Shown here one piece after another: positions 1 to 4,936 of a DNA stretch of 6,401 nucleotides. The stretch's first letter is position 1. Every line of letters starts with the position of its first letter. Below the pieces are notes generated by a model. That model was given only the letters and a program-made list of their open reading frames with translations. It was not told the origin of the DNA and ran no database searches. The translations under genes and the position numbers were made by a program. The stretch comes from an uncultured bacterium (GTDB taxonomy: Bacteria; Cyanobacteriota; Vampirovibrionia; Gastranaerophilales; Gastranaerophilaceae). The stretch is from the NCBI GenBank assembly GCA_949286405.1, contig CASECH010000025.1, forward strand, positions 1 through 6,401. The letters are read 5' to 3'.

Positions 1-200
1 GCATCTCTCATCATTACACGATCCATTCTTCTCATTTGATAAGCAGGATCCATCATTCTTTTAAAATGCCAATCAGAAACAACATAAAATGCAGCGAATG
101 CACCTAAAAATATTAAGATACCTGTGAATATTGAACGCATTACAGGGTGTTTGCAGAACATACAATTTTCTTGTTCTTCATTTTTGTTGTTATCTTCCAT
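1..200 (-). CDS. Small single-pass membrane protein, 3' end outside window (partial)
   Basis: I do not recognise this family. The ATG at 198-200 is preceded, on the minus strand, by an ideal ribosome binding site AAAGGAG (plus 208-214) at 7-nt spacing, so the start is firm. Sixty-six complete codons are visible. Residues 1-20 are hydrophilic and acidic and carry Cys13-x-x-Cys16 followed by Lys-His. Residues about 23-41 form one hydrophobic membrane segment. The visible tail is basic and rich in methionine (M49, M50, M56, M59, M63, M64). The arrangement would suit a thin membrane-anchored protein. The CxxC plus Met-rich tail could bind a metal, but that is inference. It is transcribed divergently from the ribbon-helix-helix gene across a shared palindromic promoter region, so joint control is likely. 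The gene runs off the left edge. Confidence 0.8.
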   Translation of the reverse strand, partial: MEDNNKNEEQENCMFCKHPVMRSIFTGILIFLGAFAAFYVVSDWHFKRMMDPAYQMRRMDRVMMRD

Positions 201-207
201 GGTAAAA

Positions 208-214
208 CTCCTTT
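208..214 (-). promoter_or_regulatory. Ribosome binding site AAAGGAG for the leftward small membrane protein
   Basis: The minus strand reads AAAGGAG seven bases before the ATG at 198-200. This near-perfect anti-16S match is what makes the truncated gene at the left edge credible. Confidence 0.85.
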
Positions 215-270
215 CTTGTAAATAACATTTTTAGTATTTCAAATAATTAATGCTTGTCTATAGCCTGACC

Positions 271-299
271 AGTCTAATCCATATTATAAGATTTTTCAA
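271..299 (-). promoter_or_regulatory. Candidate sigma70 promoter for the leftward small membrane protein
   Basis: On the minus strand TTGAAA (plus 294-299) is followed after 17 nt by TAGACT (plus 271-276), giving a leader of about 65 nt. A competing reading uses a perfect TATAAT (plus 283-288) with a weak -35 TTTTCA (plus 306-311). The sequence alone does not choose between them. In either case the promoter overlaps the inverted repeat at 290-314. Confidence 0.45.
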
Positions 300-314
300 G
301 TGGGTTGAAAAATC
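290..314. repeat. Perfect 10-5-10 inverted repeat between divergent promoters (candidate operator)
   Basis: The arms GATTTTTCAA (290-299) and TTGAAAAATC (305-314) are exact reverse complements separated by GTGGG. Each arm supplies a TTGAAA -35 hexamer for the promoter running away from it. A symmetric site in this position would let one repressor dimer or tetramer block both directions. The adjacent ribbon-helix-helix protein is the obvious candidate binder; that link is inference. Confidence 0.6.
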
Positions 315-333
315 GTTATTTATGTGATATGAT
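305..333 (+). promoter_or_regulatory. Extended -10 sigma70 promoter for the ribbon-helix-helix gene
   Basis: TTGAAA (305-310), a 17-nt spacer, then TATGAT (328-333) preceded by TG at 325-326, which makes an extended -10. The expected start site is near 340, leaving a leader of about 37 nt. Because the -35 covers the only upstream in-frame TTG (305), translation cannot plausibly begin there, which supports the ATG at 377. Confidence 0.7.
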
Positions 334-345
334 ACTACTTGTAGT
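334..345. repeat. 12-bp palindrome ACTAC-TT-GTAGT at the predicted transcription start
   Basis: ACTAC (334-338) and GTAGT (341-345) are exact reverse complements around TT. The palindrome begins immediately after the -10 hexamer and covers the predicted start site, a classical position for autorepression. A second, shorter operator for the ribbon-helix-helix protein is one reading; chance is another. Confidence 0.35.
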
Positions 346-376
346 TTTTGGGTTAAGAATAATAAGGATTAGTGAA

Positions 377-565
377 ATGGCTAAGATATTGGTTACAATG
401 CCTGACGAATTTTTACATAAAATTGATGGCATCGCATCTTTTGAACAAAGAACCAGAAGTGAGCTTATACGTGAAGCTTTAAGAACTTATATGAAACGTA
501 CAGGAATTAAAGATACTCAAAAAGCTTCTGATAATGCTGCAAAATTAGAGCAATTATTAGGTTAG
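377..565 (+). CDS. Ribbon-helix-helix (CopG/Arc/MetJ-type) DNA-binding protein
   Basis: A 62-residue protein with the ribbon-helix-helix layout. A short beta strand KILVTMP (residues 3-9) would pair between subunits and enter the DNA major groove. Helix 1 is about 10-20, and helix 2 starts at the typical R-x-x-S-E-L-I-R-E-A-L motif (25-35). A hydrophilic, charged C-terminal extension of about 20 residues follows. The ATG at 377 was chosen because GGA lies 8 nt upstream and because a longer frame back to TTG 305 would read through the promoter. Proteins of this size and fold are usually autoregulators or antitoxins. No toxin gene is adjacent: the next gene converges and its stop codon overlaps this one by 3 bases. 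Two palindromes in its promoter region fit autoregulation. It is not a recognised named member. Confidence 0.88.
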   Translation: MAKILVTMPDEFLHKIDGIASFEQRTRSELIREALRTYMKRTGIKDTQKASDNAAKLEQLLG

Positions 566-1866
566 CGGTTTGTTTCTGTAACAAGTTTTTCCACCCATTT
601 TATAAGTACTGACAATTCATAAGGTTTTGGTATATAAAGGTCTGCTCCCGAACTTAATATTGTTTCTTTATCATGATAGATTGATGTAACAATAAGTTTG
701 GTTTTGGAATATTTTGGATTTCCTTTAATTTTTTTACATATTTCTAATCCGGTTAATGTTTCAGCGTTTCCGGCATCGATAATCATAACTGCAGGAGTAG
801 TACTGTCAGGGTTTATACTTTTACTGTTACTTATTACATCGACATCATAACCTTGCAAGTTAAAAATTGTTGTCAAAAGTAGTGTCATTGACTCATCATT
901 TTCAACGATAACAATTTTATTGTTAAAAGTAGAGTTTTCTATTGCATTTTCAGCTGTAATTCTTGGCCTTTCAATCATGTAATTAGATTTATTTGGGATA
1001 TCAGCCATGTTGTGAATTTGAATTAGTGCATTCATAAGCATAGATGAATTCTGGTAGTTTATGAATTCATTAGTAACCACCCCGATAGTTGTATGTACAA
1101 AATTTGATCTTCTTCCAGCGAATTCATCACCTTGCATTAGCATGAATCCTCGTCTGTTGTCTTGTGTAGAGTAGAATTTTGATGCAACAGAATCAAATGC
1201 AAAAGTAAGATAATTTGCTACTTGTTCAGCTTTAAATCTATCTGTTATTATTAAAAACTCATTTTCTGAAATTGAGCCTAGATAATCATTTTTAGTTAGA
1301 GCAGAATTGATGATTGCACAATAAGTTTGAACTAATTTATCAGAAGCTAGTTGTGTGTAGTTTTCTTTGTAGTTTTCAAAGTTTTCTATGCTTACCAAAA
1401 GACAAGCCCATGGAAAATAGTTGTTTACAATTCTTTTGAGTGCTCTAAGAGAGTAATTTTTATTTGGCAGCATTTTTTTTGTATCAAGATTTGATTCTAA
1501 TTCTCTTCTTAGGTGTGCTTTTATACGCATTATAAATTCTTCAGGATTAACAGGCTCTGATATAAAATCATCAGCTCCATTTGCTAGTACATCAATTTTA
1601 TCTTCAAGCTCAGCAGATTTGGAAGTAGCTATGATAATCGGACGCATATTGTATGTAAGAGCTCTGATTTTTTTGCAATAATCTGATAAATTACTGTCAA
1701 TACTATCTGATATTATTATCAAATCAGGTTCCAAATCTTGTATCAGTTTTATAGCTGAGAGAAGATTTTTTGATACTATTACTTTATTATTAGCACTTTC
1801 AAGAATTTTTTTATACTTTGTTGAAAGTTCTTTTCTTTTATCAATAATAAGAGTTACTGTTTGCAT
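562..1866 (-). CDS. Response regulator: REC / degenerate GGDEF / REC
   Basis: A 434-residue cytoplasmic signalling protein with three domains. REC1 (about 4-120) has lost key residues: one acidic residue at D9, Ser53 at the usual phospho-Asp position with Asp54 next to it, Thr81 kept, and Glu104 replacing the invariant Lys. A GGDEF-fold domain follows (about 137-268) with SENEF (200-204) in place of GGDEF and no intact substrate or metal residues, so diguanylate cyclase activity is unlikely. REC2 (about 317-430) looks functional, with E322 and D324, phospho-acceptor D364, T394/S395 and K414-P415. No DNA-binding domain is present, so output is probably by protein contact. It overlaps the upstream kinase gene by 13 nt in another frame. 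GAGG lies about 5 nt before its ATG, inside the kinase gene, indicating translational coupling. It is probably the partner of that kinase through D364, which is inference. Confidence 0.88.
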   Translation of the reverse strand: MQTVTLIIDKRKELSTKYKKILESANNKVIVSKNLLSAIKLIQDLEPDLIIISDSIDSNLSDYCKKIRALTYNMRPIIIATSKSAELEDKIDVLANGADDFISEPVNPEEFIMRIKAHLRRELESNLDTKKMLPNKNYSLRALKRIVNNYFPWACLLVSIENFENYKENYTQLASDKLVQTYCAIINSALTKNDYLGSISENEFLIITDRFKAEQVANYLTFAFDSVASKFYSTQDNRRGFMLMQGDEFAGRRSNFVHTTIGVVTNEFINYQNSSMLMNALIQIHNMADIPNKSNYMIERPRITAENAIENSTFNNKIVIVENDESMTLLLTTIFNLQGYDVDVISNSKSINPDSTTPAVMIIDAGNAETLTGLEICKKIKGNPKYSKTKLIVTSIYHDKETILSSGADLYIPKPYELSVLIKWVEKLVTETNR

Positions 1867-2579
1867 TTTATCCTCGCTTGACGTTCGATATCTGCTGAAG
1901 GAATAAGAACTTCAAAAGTTGTAGTGTTATTTTCTGAATGTACTGATATTTTTCCGTCCATTTTTTCTACAAGATTTTTTGTAATATATAATCCGAGTCC
2001 ACTGCCTTGAACTTTTCTTGTCAGTGGATTATCTATTCTTGAAAATTTGTTAAATATTTTTTCATAATCAGCTTCATCTATTCCTATGCCTGTATCCGTA
2101 ACTCTTATTGATACAAATTCAGTACATTTGGAAGGTTGTGCCTGAATAAATATAGTTGAATTTTCTTCTGAATATTTTGCTGCGTTTTCAATTAAGTTGG
2201 TCATAACCTGTTGAAATTTATCTTTGTCAGCTAGGATTGCAGGTGTTTGCGGGTTAATTTCGATGTCAAATTTTCTGTCTTTGTATTGATTTTTTACAAG
2301 CGAAGTAATTGTATCAATGACAGGTCTTATACTAATTTCTTTTAAGATAACTGAATTTTTAGCGGTTTGTAATTTTGTAACTGAAAGCATATTTTCCACA
2401 AGATTTATTAATCTGTTTGATTGTTCTTCAATAATTTTTAGGAATTTTTTCTTACTTTCATCATCAAGTTTGTCCCAAGAATTTAGCATAGTTTGGGAGA
2501 ATCCTCTGATAGATGTCAAAGGTGTTCTAAGCTCATGGCTTACTGTAGAAATAAAATCTTCGTAACTATTATTATCCAT
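1854..2579 (-). CDS. Soluble sensor-less histidine kinase (HisKA + HATPase_c)
   Basis: A 241-residue histidine protein kinase that autophosphorylates a histidine and passes the phosphate to a receiver domain. Motifs in order: H-box SHELRTP with His15; dimerisation helices to about 75; N-box NLIENAAKYS (128-137); G1 D162-TGIG; F-box IFNKFSR (175-181); G2 GSGLGL (192-197). All catalytic boxes are intact. The H-box begins only about 10 residues from the N-terminus, so there is no PAS, GAF, HAMP or membrane segment; input must come from a partner. The start is forced: an in-frame stop lies seven codons upstream, no other start codon lies between, and the next Met falls after the H-box. There is no ribosome binding site, and a -10 TATAAT lies 7 nt before the ATG, suggesting a leaderless message. 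It heads a two-gene unit with the multi-domain regulator downstream. Confidence 0.93.
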   Translation of the reverse strand: MDNNSYEDFISTVSHELRTPLTSIRGFSQTMLNSWDKLDDESKKKFLKIIEEQSNRLINLVENMLSVTKLQTAKNSVILKEISIRPVIDTITSLVKNQYKDRKFDIEINPQTPAILADKDKFQQVMTNLIENAAKYSEENSTIFIQAQPSKCTEFVSIRVTDTGIGIDEADYEKIFNKFSRIDNPLTRKVQGSGLGLYITKNLVEKMDGKISVHSENNTTTFEVLIPSADIERQARIKCKQ

Positions 2580-2586
2580 AGCATTG

Positions 2587-2616
2587 ATTATAACAAATTA
2601 TTTGAGAATTTGTTAA
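2587..2616 (-). promoter_or_regulatory. Kinase operon promoter, start site at or next to the ATG
   Basis: On the minus strand TTAACA (plus 2611-2616, 5 of 6 to consensus) is followed after 18 nt by a perfect TATAAT (plus 2587-2592). The expected start is about 2579-2581, at the A of the kinase ATG (2579). This would give a leaderless mRNA, in agreement with the absence of any Shine-Dalgarno sequence. Confidence 0.6.
2591..2615. repeat. Perfect 9-7-9 inverted repeat inside the kinase promoter (candidate operator)
   Basis: TAACAAATT (2591-2599) and AATTTGTTA (2607-2615) are exact reverse complements with a 7-nt spacer. The repeat fills the space between, and partly overlaps, the -10 and -35 of the kinase operon, where a bound dimer would block polymerase. 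There is no T-tract, so it is not a terminator. The binding factor is unknown. Confidence 0.5.
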
Positions 2617-2653
2617 TAATTTAACTTTTTATTTATATTGCTCAATGATTTTA

Positions 2654-2662
2654 TGCTAATAT
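2654..2662 (+). promoter_or_regulatory. Extended -10 promoter for the HAD phosphatase gene
   Basis: TG (2654-2655), one base, then TAATAT (2657-2662). No good -35 is visible, as is common for extended -10 promoters. The -10 ends 6 nt before the ATG at 2669, so transcription is expected to begin at or beside the start codon. TAA at 2657-2659 is an in-frame stop, which excludes any upstream start. Confidence 0.5.
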
Positions 2663-2668
2663 GTTTGC

Positions 2669-3319
2669 ATGATTAAAGCTTTAATTTTTGATTTAGATGG
2701 GACTTTGCTCAATACTTTGGAAGATTTAAAGGATAGTACTAACTATGCTCTTAGCTATTTTGGTTATCCAGAAAGGTCTTTGGAAGAAGTTAGGTGTTTT
2801 GTAGGCAATGGTGTTGCAAAACTTATTGAAAGAGCTATTCCTGATGGAGTTGAAAATCCTGATTTCCAAGATTGTTTGAAGCTTTTTAGAGAAAATTATT
2901 CTCAAAATATGTACAATCATACAGCTCCTTATCAGGGGGTTATGGAGTTGTTGGCGAATTTGAGAGAAAAAGGTTATAAAATTGCTGTTGTATCAAATAA
3001 GTTTGATGCAGCTGTAAAAGAGTTGTGCGATAAATATTTTACAAACTTGATTGATGTAGCTATCGGGCAGATGGATGATGTGCCTAAAAAACCAGCTCCG
3101 AATGGTGTCTATAAAGCTATTTATGAATTAGGTGTTGATAGAAAAAATTGTGTATACATTGGGGATTCAGAAGTTGATGTCAAAACTGCTTATAATGCAT
3201 CATTACCTTGTATAGGAGTTCTGTGGGGATTTAGAGATGAAACAGTTCTCAAAAATGAGGGGTGTAAAATGATTGTACACAGCACTGACGCAATTATAAA
3301 ACTTGTTGAGGAGCTTTGA
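2669..3319 (+). CDS. gph: HAD-superfamily phosphatase, phosphoglycolate phosphatase-like
   Basis: A 216-residue cytoplasmic HAD hydrolase. Motif I is DLDGTLLNT with nucleophile D8 and acid/base D10. A helical cap (about 16-80) places it in cap class C1. Motif II is VVSN with Ser109, motif III is KKPAP with Lys141, and motif IV is IGDSEVD with D166 and D170. The conserved GVLWGFRD near residues 183-190 and the overall length match Gph/PpaX proteins, which dephosphorylate 2-phosphoglycolate (arising for example from DNA repair) or pyrophosphate. Substrates vary widely in this family, so Gph is the best guess only. The ATG at 2669 is the only possible start and has no ribosome binding site, while a -10 element lies just upstream, suggesting a leaderless message. 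A metal-dependent repressor gene starts 1 nt after its stop, so the two are cotranscribed. Confidence 0.85.
   Translation: MIKALIFDLDGTLLNTLEDLKDSTNYALSYFGYPERSLEEVRCFVGNGVAKLIERAIPDGVENPDFQDCLKLFRENYSQNMYNHTAPYQGVMELLANLREKGYKIAVVSNKFDAAVKELCDKYFTNLIDVAIGQMDDVPKKPAPNGVYKAIYELGVDRKNCVYIGDSEVDVKTAYNASLPCIGVLWGFRDETVLKNEGCKMIVHSTDAIIKLVEEL
3308..3313 (+). promoter_or_regulatory. Ribosome binding site GAGGAG that sets the repressor start
   Basis: GAGGAG lies inside the last codons of the phosphatase gene, 7 nt before ATG 3321. It rules out the earlier in-frame TTG at 3303 as the start of the DtxR-family gene and points to translational coupling of the two genes. Confidence 0.85.
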
Positions 3320-3320
3320 T

Positions 3321-3725
3321 ATGGAAAAATTGTCTTGCAGCCTTGAAGATTATATTGAAGAAATTTATTCTCAAGTTTTAAAAAATGGGAATGCGAAAGT
3401 AACTGCAATTGCAAAGTCTTTAAATGTTAGAAAAGCTTCAGTTACAGGGGCATTAAATACATTATCAGAAAAAAAATTGGTTAATTATACTCCATATTCT
3501 CCTATTACTTTGACAGCTAAAGGAGAAGAAATTGCTAAACAGGTTTTGGAAAAACATGAAAATATAGCTAAATTTTTTACAGATGTTATGGGATTGGATG
3601 AAACTGAATCTGCTGAAATTGCTTGTAAAATGGAACATATTGTTTCTGAAAAACTTTTTGAAAATATGTTAAAACTTACTGATTTTATTAATAATTCCAA
3701 AATCAACACTAAAGATTTGTATTAG
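3321..3725 (+). CDS. DtxR/MntR-family metal-dependent transcriptional repressor
   Basis: A 134-residue repressor, the length of two-domain MntR-type members; the SH3-like third domain of DtxR is absent. A winged helix-turn-helix covers about 5-70 (SLEDYIEEIY at 7-16, recognition helix about 36-50, ending in LTAKGEE). The metal-binding and dimerisation domain covers about 71-130. By alignment from memory, the metal ligands are D10, E13, H79, C102, E105 and H106. D10 and E13 match MntR D8/E11, whereas C102 with E105-H106 matches DtxR/IdeR C102/E105/H106, so Fe versus Mn specificity is open. DtxR H98 and E83 are Ala here. It would bind palindromic boxes when metal is plentiful and shut down uptake genes. 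It follows the phosphatase gene by 1 nt. A DtxR-box-like palindrome lies about 50 nt after its stop, ahead of an unknown membrane protein gene. Confidence 0.9.
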   Translation: MEKLSCSLEDYIEEIYSQVLKNGNAKVTAIAKSLNVRKASVTGALNTLSEKKLVNYTPYSPITLTAKGEEIAKQVLEKHENIAKFFTDVMGLDETESAEIACKMEHIVSEKLFENMLKLTDFINNSKINTKDLY

Positions 3726-3742
3726 TTTTTGCCTTTTGCTAC

Positions 3743-3769
3743 TTGACAAAAATAATTATTTCATATAAA
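3743..3769 (+). promoter_or_regulatory. Sigma70-type promoter of the unknown membrane protein gene
   Basis: A perfect TTGACA (3743-3748) is followed by TATAAA (3764-3769). The spacer is 15 nt, shorter than the optimal 17, so the promoter may be weak or need help. The start is predicted near 3776, inside the DtxR-box-like palindrome. Confidence 0.6.
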
Positions 3770-3789
3770 GTTAGTCTAGGCTAACAAAT
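3770..3789. promoter_or_regulatory. DtxR/IdeR-box-like operator
   Basis: GTTAG (3770-3774) and CTAAC (3781-3785) form the ends of a 16-bp palindrome with one imperfect pair. Bases 3771-3789 match 14 of 19 positions of the classical DtxR/IdeR box (recalled as TTAGGTTAGGCTAACCTAA), including an unbroken TAGGCTAAC at 3777-3785. The site begins right after the -10 hexamer and covers the predicted start site, the standard place for repression. It lies about 50 nt from the end of a DtxR-family gene. Binding is inferred. Confidence 0.65.
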
Positions 3790-3804
3790 GGGTTAATAAA
3801 TTTT

Positions 3805-4854
3805 ATGAAACTAGGAACTATTGCAAAATACGTAGACCAACCGATTATATTGAATAAATTGCATATGCATATGCCGGTTTTGTTAATTGGTGCAGGTGGT
3901 GCATTGGGGGTTGTTGATTCTTTTAAATATTCAAAAAAGCATAAAAGTAGTCCTGATAGAAATTATTTTTTGAAAAATATGATTGTTATATCTTCAACAA
4001 TTGGTGCTTCATTGGTCGGAACTAGGGGATTAAAATTAGGTAGCAAAAAAATATTTAACGGGTTGATGGAGAACACTCCATTAGAACAAATCCAAAAATT
4101 ACAGACAAAAGCTGTGAAAAACTATTTAACGAATGTTAAAATTGAAGATAAATCTATTTTAAACATATTAAAACGATCTGAGAAAAAAGAGCTTTTGCCA
4201 AAGCAAATACAGATTTTAATTGATAAATTACCAAATAATGAACACAAAAAGGATTTATTCAGTGTGATACTTCCTGAGAAGAAAAATTTGAATTCAAAAG
4301 AAATTTTTTCTGAGATAGGCAGGCTTTCACTACTTGGGCTTGTACCGGTAGTTGGAGGTGTGACTGGAGGTTTGATTGCTGACTTTTCTACACATACAAA
4401 TAATAAAAAAAGGACGGCCAATAAGGTCAAAGAGGGGCTGTACCAATATCTTGCTAATATCTTCCTATGTAACGTCGGTGCTGGTGCAGCCTTATTTTTT
4501 TCAGAGCAGTTAGAAAAGCACGGAAAAATAAAACCTCTTAAACCAACTCAAAAATTGTTGGTAATTCTTTCAGGTATTACTGCAACAGGAATTGTTGGGG
4601 GCAGTTATATCGCAAATTATATTAGTAAAAAGTGTATAAATCCGATTTTTGGAGAAAAAAAATCAGGTAGAGGTATTTATTGTGAGAGAAAACCGGAACC
4701 GTTAGATATAGCACTGCATGCTGATGATATTGCTACTGCAGGAATTTTATCAGGTTTCAAATGGATTGAGCCTGCTTTACCTTTTATGTATTTCATATCA
4801 GGTTATAGAGCAGGAGTCGGATACCGAAACGGAAACAATTTGAATTTAACTTAA
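3805..4854 (+). CDS. Multi-pass membrane protein of unknown function
   Basis: I do not recognise this 349-residue protein. By reading hydrophobicity, membrane segments fall at about 22-39, 58-76, 174-194, 214-233 and 251-271, with a further weakly hydrophobic region at about 307-333. Many are Gly/Ala-rich (for example GAGGALG at 29-35, PVVGGVTGGL at 181-190, GITATGIVGG at 257-266), suggesting tight helix packing. A long, Lys-rich hydrophilic stretch (about 77-170) separates segments 2 and 3 and may be a cytoplasmic domain. The last third has conserved-looking polar residues: D301, H305, D307, D308, E322 and a GYRAGVGYRNG tail. No transporter or enzyme motif is visible. The ATG at 3805 has only a weak, distant GGG (3790-3792) upstream. 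A DtxR-box-like site in its promoter suggests metal control, so a role in metal handling is a hypothesis. The gene ends in a strong terminator. Confidence 0.75.
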   Translation: MKLGTIAKYVDQPIILNKLHMHMPVLLIGAGGALGVVDSFKYSKKHKSSPDRNYFLKNMIVISSTIGASLVGTRGLKLGSKKIFNGLMENTPLEQIQKLQTKAVKNYLTNVKIEDKSILNILKRSEKKELLPKQIQILIDKLPNNEHKKDLFSVILPEKKNLNSKEIFSEIGRLSLLGLVPVVGGVTGGLIADFSTHTNNKKRTANKVKEGLYQYLANIFLCNVGAGAALFFSEQLEKHGKIKPLKPTQKLLVILSGITATGIVGGSYIANYISKKCINPIFGEKKSGRGIYCERKPEPLDIALHADDIATAGILSGFKWIEPALPFMYFISGYRAGVGYRNGNNLNLT

Positions 4855-4896
4855 CTTATATGAATTTTCTACACCTTCTTATATTATATTTAAAAT

Positions 4897-4936
4897 CCCT
4901 CGCATACTGTACATTACACGAGGGTTTCTTTTTTTT
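4897..4936 (+). terminator. Intrinsic terminator, probably serving both converging genes
   Basis: CCCTCG (4897-4902) pairs with CGAGGG (4919-4924) around a 16-nt loop, followed by TTTCTTTTTTTT (4925-4936). It terminates the rightward membrane protein gene. Read on the minus strand, the hairpin follows the stop of the acetyltransferase gene and is trailed by an AT-rich but poorer tract, so it may act in both directions. Confidence 0.8.

Noticed and set aside
305..376. Upstream TTG start giving an 86-residue ribbon-helix-helix protein
   Set aside because: The TTG is the -35 hexamer of a good promoter, and the added residues are not part of the fold. ATG 377 has a ribosome binding site.
377..565. 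Toxin-antitoxin module around the ribbon-helix-helix gene
   Set aside because: No small toxin-like gene lies next to it in the same direction. The neighbours are a convergent regulator and a divergent membrane protein.
1114..1134. QGDEF (residues 245-249 of the response regulator) as an active diguanylate cyclase site
   Set aside because: It is only about 12 residues before the TTIG strand, whereas the true GGDEF position should be about 50 residues before it; that position holds SENEF. The string is probably coincidental.
2317..2565. Plus-strand open frame of 82 codons
   Set aside because: It lies wholly antisense to the kinase H-box region and has no family features or ribosome binding site; a shadow frame.
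3303..3320. TTG start adding six residues to the DtxR-family protein
   Set aside because: It would begin upstream of the clear GAGGAG, which serves ATG 3321 at 7-nt spacing. The family begins at the shorter start.
3190..3414. Minus-strand open frame across the phosphatase/repressor junction
   Set aside because: It is antisense to two well-supported genes and has no recognisable domain.
3770..3785. Palindrome read as a terminator of the repressor gene
   Set aside because: No T-tract follows, and it sits immediately after a -10 hexamer, so an operator fits better.
4122..4430. Minus-strand open frame of 102 codons
   Set aside because: It is antisense to the membrane protein; its Ser/Phe/Lys-rich composition is what the complement of that AT-rich gene would give.
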